A DNA stretch of 64,000 nt from positions 124,001-188,000 of the forward strand of contig NZ_JASNWF010000008.1 of NCBI RefSeq assembly GCF_030283205.1, in the 5' to 3' direction. The position numbers were made by a program, and so were the translations under genes. Shown here piece after piece: positions 60,221-64,000 of the stretch. The notes below the pieces were generated by a model. That model did no database searches and was not told the DNA's origin. It worked only from the letters and a program-made list of their open reading frames with translations. The stretch's first letter is position 1; each line of letters opens with the position of its first letter. The stretch comes from Actinomadura opuntiae (GTDB lineage Bacteria; Actinomycetota; Actinomycetes; Streptosporangiales; Streptosporangiaceae).

Positions 60221-61757
60221 ACTCAGCGCGTACCGCAATGTCCCGGCGGAGCCGGAACTTCTGGACCTTGCCGCTCGCGGTGCGCGGGAAGTCGTCCACG
60301 ACGTGCAGCTCCTCCGGCCACTTCTGCCGGGCCAGCCCCACCCGCTCCAGGTGGGCGCGCATCGCCCCGATCGTCGGCGCCGGCCCGCCCGGCCGCGGCC
60401 GCAGCACCGCCGCGGCGTGCTCGCCGAGCCGGGCGTCGGGCGCCGACACCACCGCCGCCTCGGCCACGCCCGGCATGCCGAGCAGCGCCTCCTCGACCTC
60501 CAGCGCGCCGATGTTCTCCCCGCCCCGGATGATGACGTCGGACTTGCGGTCGGTGATCGTCAGGTAACCGTCCTCGTCGAGCACGCCGATGTCGCCCGTC
60601 CGGTACCAGCCGTCCTCGTCGAAGGCGCGGGCGGTCAGCTCCGGATCGGTGTAGCCGACGCACAGGTCCGGCCCCCGGCTGAGGATCTCCCCGTCCTCGC
60701 CGAGGCGGATCTCCACCCCCGGCAGCGCCGCGCCGTCGGTGTGCAGGCGCTTGGCCGCGGGGTCCGTGTAGTGCGAGCCCGTGATGGACGGGTGCTCGGT
60801 GCTGCCGTAGGACCGGAACACCGTGATGCCAAGGTCCTGGAGCCGGGTGGTGACCGCAACCGGGACGGCAGCCCCGCCGAGGCCCGCGAACCGCATGTGC
60901 GGCAGGTGCTCGGCAGTGAAGTCGGGATGGTCGAGCAGGCTCGTCATGTAGTACGGGACGCCGCCGCACACGGTGAGGCCGTCGCTCTTCATCAGCGCCA
61001 GCACCCGCGCCGGGTCCCAGACGTCGGCGATGTTCACCGCCGCGCCGCTCAGCACCGGAATCAGGTACGCCGAGACCATGCCGATGAAGTGGCCCACCGG
61101 GGCGGAGATGATCTGCCGGGCGACGTCGGGCGGGTAGCGCTCGGAGAGCTGGCGGGTCTCGAACCCGAGCGTCCGGTGGCTGTGCACGACCCCCTTCGGG
61201 TCGCGGGTCGTGCCGGAGGTGAACGCGATCACCGCGGGGCCCGCCGGGTCCACGGCGGCCGTGCCGGGCAGCGGGTCGTCGGCGAGCAGGTCGTCGAAGT
61301 CGCGGCCGACGACGCCGACGACCGGCACGTCCGCGCACACGTCGGGCTGGAACTCCAGGCGGCCGAACCGCTCGGCGCCGACGAACACCTTCGGCCGGAC
61401 GGCCTTCAGGATGTAGCCGACCTCCTTGCGGCCGTAGAAGTGGACGATCGGCACGACGGTCGCGCCGAGGAAGGCCGACGCCCAGAAGACCGCCGCCGCC
61501 TCCATCCAGTTCGGCAGCTGGAACGCCACCACGTCGCCGGGCCGCACCCCGCGGGCTCGGAGCCCGGCGGCGAGCCGGCGGGCTACCAACTCCACGTCGC
61601 GGAACGTGCCGGACCACGGCCGCACCGCCGAGTGCACCCGGAACACCGCGCCTGGCGCGCGGCCGAGCCCGCGCGCCAGCATCTCCCCGAGGGCCTCGTG
61701 GGTCCACCACCCCTCCGCCTCATATCGCTCGACCAGTGCGTCGGGGATCGTTCGCAT
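60219..61757 (-). CDS. Acyl-CoA synthetase (AMP-forming), copy 3
   Basis: Predicted 512 aa. A3 VIAFTSGTTRDPKGVVHSH, A5 RSYGSTEHPS, A8 DGYLTITDRKSDVIIRGGENIGALEVEEALL, A10 Lys in RTASGKVQKFRL. I use the ATG at 61757, with GGGAG eight bases upstream; an ATG five codons earlier (61772) is also possible. Two regulon boxes lie upstream. Cyclohexanecarboxylate-CoA ligase-like. Confidence 0.9.
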   Translation of the reverse strand: MRTIPDALVERYEAEGWWTHEALGEMLARGLGRAPGAVFRVHSAVRPWSGTFRDVELVARRLAAGLRARGVRPGDVVAFQLPNWMEAAAVFWASAFLGATVVPIVHFYGRKEVGYILKAVRPKVFVGAERFGRLEFQPDVCADVPVVGVVGRDFDDLLADDPLPGTAAVDPAGPAVIAFTSGTTRDPKGVVHSHRTLGFETRQLSERYPPDVARQIISAPVGHFIGMVSAYLIPVLSGAAVNIADVWDPARVLALMKSDGLTVCGGVPYYMTSLLDHPDFTAEHLPHMRFAGLGGAAVPVAVTTRLQDLGITVFRSYGSTEHPSITGSHYTDPAAKRLHTDGAALPGVEIRLGEDGEILSRGPDLCVGYTDPELTARAFDEDGWYRTGDIGVLDEDGYLTITDRKSDVIIRGGENIGALEVEEALLGMPGVAEAAVVSAPDARLGEHAAAVLRPRPGGPAPTIGAMRAHLERVGLARQKWPEELHVVDDFPRTASGKVQKFRLRRDIAVRAE

Positions 61758-61800
61758 GGTGATGGCTCCCATTCGCCGGTGCGGACCGCCGCCGCCCTGT

Positions 61801-61815
61801 GGATATCACGTTCTC
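61801..61815. promoter_or_regulatory. Weak regulon box GGATAT-CAC-GTTCTC
   Basis: Degenerate member of the family, 44 bp upstream of acyl-CoA synthetase 3; supported by the stronger box 7 bp away. Confidence 0.45.
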
Positions 61816-61821
61816 ATCGCA

Positions 61822-61836
61822 GAGAACAGTCATCTC
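61822..61836. promoter_or_regulatory. Regulon box GAGAAC-AGT-CATCTC
   Basis: Two positions depart from palindromy. Lies in the divergent region between acyl-CoA synthetase 3 and the enoyl-CoA hydratase. Confidence 0.6.
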
Positions 61837-61937
61837 TGAGTTGGCGCGGCCGGCAGCGATCACCCAGCCCCGGCGGTCGTCCGGCCTGCCGGAGGGTTGC
61901 CTGCGCGGTGACGGGCGAATACGCTATTTCCGTAAAT

Positions 61938-61952
61938 GAGAATGTCAATCTC
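61938..61952. promoter_or_regulatory. Regulon box GAGAAT-GTC-AATCTC
   Basis: One mismatch from perfect, 21 bp upstream of the enoyl-CoA hydratase start. Confidence 0.75.
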
Positions 61953-61973
61953 TCGTCATCTGGAGAGGCCCGC

Positions 61974-62693
61974 ATGGTCGATCTCGAGCTGGAGCGGGGG
62001 GTGGCGGTCATCACCATCGACCGCCCGCAGGCCCGCAACGCCATCGCCCCGGCCACCATGGACCAGCTGGACAAGGCCCTCGACGCGGCGGAGGGCGCCG
62101 ACGCGCTGGTGGTCCGCGGCGGCGGCGACCGGGCGTTCGTCTCGGGCGGCGACCTGAAGGAGCTCGCCGCCATCCGCACCGAGGACGAGGCGGTCGCGAT
62201 GGCCCTGCGGATGCGCGGCGTCTGCGACCGGATCGCGGCCTTCCCCGCCCCGGTGATCGCCGCGCTGAACGGGCACGCGCTGGGCGGCGGCGCCGAGGTG
62301 GCGGTGGCCGCCGACATCCGGGTGGCCGCCGATGACATCAGGATCGGCTTCACCCAGTCGACGCTGGCGATCATGCCGGCGTGGGGCGGTGCGGAGCGGC
62401 TCGCGGCGCTCGTCGGCCGGGGCCGGGCGCTGCTGCTCGCGGGCGCGGGCACCGTGCTCGGCGCGGCGGAGGCCGAGCGGCTCGGGCTGGTGGACCTGGT
62501 GCTGCCGCGCTCCTGCTTCGAGGAGGGCTGGCGGTCGCTGGCCGCCTCGCTCGCCACCGGCGCGGCGCGGGAGATCAAGCGCGTCGTCGCGGGCGGGCCG
62601 ACGGCGGACGAGGCCGCCCGCGCCTTCGCCCGGCTGTGGGTGGCGGACGAGCACTGGGAGGCGGCGGAGAGGGCGATGAACCGTGCGCGATGA
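61974..62693 (+). CDS. Enoyl-CoA hydratase/isomerase family protein with one catalytic Glu replaced
   Basis: Predicted 239 aa, short crotonase. Oxyanion segment FVSGGDLKEL and NGHALGGGAEVAVAADIRVA; Glu108 corresponds to the first catalytic Glu (Glu144 of rat hydratase), but the second (Glu164) is Gln128 in IGFTQSTLAIMPAWGG. Such proteins are often decarboxylases or isomerases instead of hydratases. ATG behind GGAGAGG. Overlaps the next gene by 11 bases. Confidence 0.87.
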   Translation: MVDLELERGVAVITIDRPQARNAIAPATMDQLDKALDAAEGADALVVRGGGDRAFVSGGDLKELAAIRTEDEAVAMALRMRGVCDRIAAFPAPVIAALNGHALGGGAEVAVAADIRVAADDIRIGFTQSTLAIMPAWGGAERLAALVGRGRALLLAGAGTVLGAAEAERLGLVDLVLPRSCFEEGWRSLAASLATGAAREIKRVVAGGPTADEAARAFARLWVADEHWEAAERAMNRAR

Positions 62694-63414
62694 CGTGTGG
62701 CTGACCGAGAGCCCGGTGGGGCTCATCGTGCGTCCGGCTCGCCCCGCCGAGACGACCGTCCTGTACCTGGCCGGCGACGGCGACCCGCACGCGACGCCGG
62801 AGCCGGTCCTCGACCTGGCCGGGCACCTCGCGGTCCGGACGGCGTCCACCGTCGTCTGCGGCCGGTACGGGGCGTCGTTCGCCACCGCGCTGGACGACGT
62901 CGGCGCGGCCTACGACCACTGCCGGGCGTCGGGGCCGACGGTGGTCGCGGGCGAGCGGCTCGGCGCCGGGCTGGCCGCGGCGCTGCTGCTGCGGCTGCGC
63001 GACCTCGGCGCCGAGCCGCCGCAGTGCGCGGTGCTGGTGTCGGCGCTGCTCGACCTGACGCTGGAGGCGCCGAGCCTGCGGCTCAACGCGAGCGCCGATC
63101 CCGCGTTCGACATCGCCCGGCTGCGGCGGCGCGTCGAGCGCTACGCCGCCGGAGCGGACCCGGCCGACCCGCTGCTCAGTCCCCTGTACGGCAACCTGCA
63201 CGGGCTGCCGCCCGTCAAGCTCCTGGCGGCCGGGCCGGATCCGCTGCTGGACGACTCGCTGGCGTTCGCCGCCCGCGCCGCCCGTTCCGGCGTCACCGTG
63301 GACCTTCGCGTCCTGCAGGACCGGTCGCTGCTGCGTCCCGAGACCGTCACGGCCATCGCCGGCTTCGCCGCCGAGTGGTCGCGCGCGAACGGTTCGCCCG
63401 TTCCCTCCCGCTGA
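62683..63414 (+). CDS. HSL-like alpha/beta-hydrolase fold protein lacking the catalytic Ser
   Basis: Predicted 243 aa. The end looks like an HSL-type hydrolase (PLYGNLHGLPPVKLLAAGPDPLLDDSLAFAARA, with the acid loop DPLLDDS). However, the nucleophile elbow GDSAG is GERLG (residues 90-94) with Arg in place of Ser, the HGGG oxyanion motif is AGDGD, and the C-terminal His region reads LQDRSLL. It is therefore probably a pseudo-enzyme, perhaps a structural or binding partner of the upstream crotonase, with which it overlaps. Confidence 0.75.
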   Translation: MRDDVWLTESPVGLIVRPARPAETTVLYLAGDGDPHATPEPVLDLAGHLAVRTASTVVCGRYGASFATALDDVGAAYDHCRASGPTVVAGERLGAGLAAALLLRLRDLGAEPPQCAVLVSALLDLTLEAPSLRLNASADPAFDIARLRRRVERYAAGADPADPLLSPLYGNLHGLPPVKLLAAGPDPLLDDSLAFAARAARSGVTVDLRVLQDRSLLRPETVTAIAGFAAEWSRANGSPVPSR

Positions 63415-63456
63415 CGTCAGACTCCGGCCGGGCCGGCCACGCGCCGCGGATGGGGT

Positions 63457-64000
63457 TCAGGTGACGGCGCCCGCAGCCTTGAGGGCGATGATGCGGTCCC
63501 AGTCCAGCCCGAGTTCGGTGAGGATCTCCTCGGTCTGCGCGGCGAACTCGGGCGCCGGGCCGAGCTCGGGCTCGGCGACGTCGAACTGCACGGGGCTGGC
63601 GACCAGGTCCAGGTCGCCGGCCCGGACGACGTAGCCGTTGGCGCGGGCCTGCGGGTCGTTGCCGGCCTGCAGCGAGTCCTGCACCGGCGCCCACGGCCCG
63701 GCGAGGGTGGCGAACCGGTCGGTCCACTCCGCCAGGGTCCGGGCGGCGATGGCCTCGCGGAGGATGTCCACGGCCTGCGCGGTGTTGGCGGCGATCCGCT
63801 CGGCGTCCGCGAAGCGCGGGTCGTCGGCCAGCTCCGGCCGCCCGATGTGGCGGCACACGTCCGGCCAGAACTTGCCGGGCTGCAGCATGACGAACGCCAG
63901 ATGGCGGCCATCGGACGTGGCGTAGAGGCCGGACAGCGGGTTGGTCGGCGAGCCGTGCGCGCCCGCCGGCGGCGGCACCAGCGGCTCGCCGGCGTGCAGC
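63457..64000 (-). CDS. CaiB/BaiF CoA-transferase, C-terminal part (cut by right edge)
   Basis: The last 181 residues of a class III CoA-transferase run off the right edge. Seen: NPLSGLYATSDGRHLAFVMLQPGKFWPDVCRHIG, LADDPRFADAERIAANTAQAVDILREAIAARTLAEWTDRFA and the C-terminal LGLDWDRIIALKAAGAV, the typical large-domain end. The N-terminal motifs are outside the window. Convergent with the preceding hydrolase-like gene. Confidence 0.85.
   Translation of the reverse strand, partial: LHAGEPLVPPPAGAHGSPTNPLSGLYATSDGRHLAFVMLQPGKFWPDVCRHIGRPELADDPRFADAERIAANTAQAVDILREAIAARTLAEWTDRFATLAGPWAPVQDSLQAGNDPQARANGYVVRAGDLDLVASPVQFDVAEPELGPAPEFAAQTEEILTELGLDWDRIIALKAAGAVT

Overview
The window is about 64 kb of very GC-rich DNA (my estimate is around 70% or more). 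Genes are dense and often overlap by 1 to 4 bases (ATGA/GTGA junctions), and GTG starts are common. The content (F420-type LLM oxidoreductases, CaiB/BaiF CoA-transferases, P450s with a 3Fe-4S ferredoxin, many TetR regulators, Tat-exported proteins, a KshB-like reductase) points to a filamentous actinobacterium. Thermomonosporaceae/Actinomadura-like is my best guess, but it is an inference. No rRNA, tRNA, CRISPR array or transposase was seen.

Layout. 0-6 kb: the 5' end of a secreted protein (possibly a GH89-type glycosidase), a divergent ROK regulator, a Tat-exported small subunit plus FAD/Fe-S GMC oxidoreductase, a small secreted protein and an FMN protein. 5.5-9.5 kb: a FAD-monooxygenase/membrane protein/TetR operon with a clear inverted-repeat operator, and a SMI1/KNR4 protein. 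9.4-12.4 kb: two LLM enzymes flanking a deletion scar where a CoA-transferase and an NTF2-like gene have been joined. 12.4-17.4 kb: a 6-oxocamphor-hydrolase-like crotonase, a Rieske oxygenase, a small partner, PaaX, an SDR and a TetR. 17.5-23 kb: a secreted GH39-like glycosidase, an unusual CoA-transferase, a YtcJ-like amidohydrolase, an SDR and a DoxX protein.

23-63 kb is a large catabolic island: two aldehyde dehydrogenases, two P450s, a ferredoxin, a seven-gene branched-chain-type ABC importer operon, three acyl-CoA synthetases, a thiolase, enoyl-CoA hydratase, thioesterase, many dehydrogenases, two Amidohydro_2 enzymes, a KshB-like reductase, and a B12-dependent acyl-CoA mutase in two subunits with its GTPase chaperone MeaB. 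The last gene is a CoA-transferase cut by the right edge.

The most striking feature is a shared 15-bp palindrome, consensus GAGAAT-N3-ATTCTC, in the promoters of this island. I find four perfect copies and about ten near copies between 24.6 and 62.0 kb and nowhere else convincing. One perfect copy lies between the quinone oxidoreductase gene and the TetR gene at 42437, which is therefore the best candidate regulator. The box links genes kilobases apart, for example the mutase operon at 57-60 kb and the MeaB operon at 44-47.5 kb. The inferred job of the island is import, CoA activation, oxidation and carbon-skeleton rearrangement of a branched or polycyclic (terpenoid- or steroid-like) acid. 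The substrate is unknown. The mutase keeps the carboxylate-contacting Tyr/Arg pair of methylmalonyl-CoA mutase but has Ala in place of the active-site Tyr next to the catalytic His, so a new substrate range is likely.
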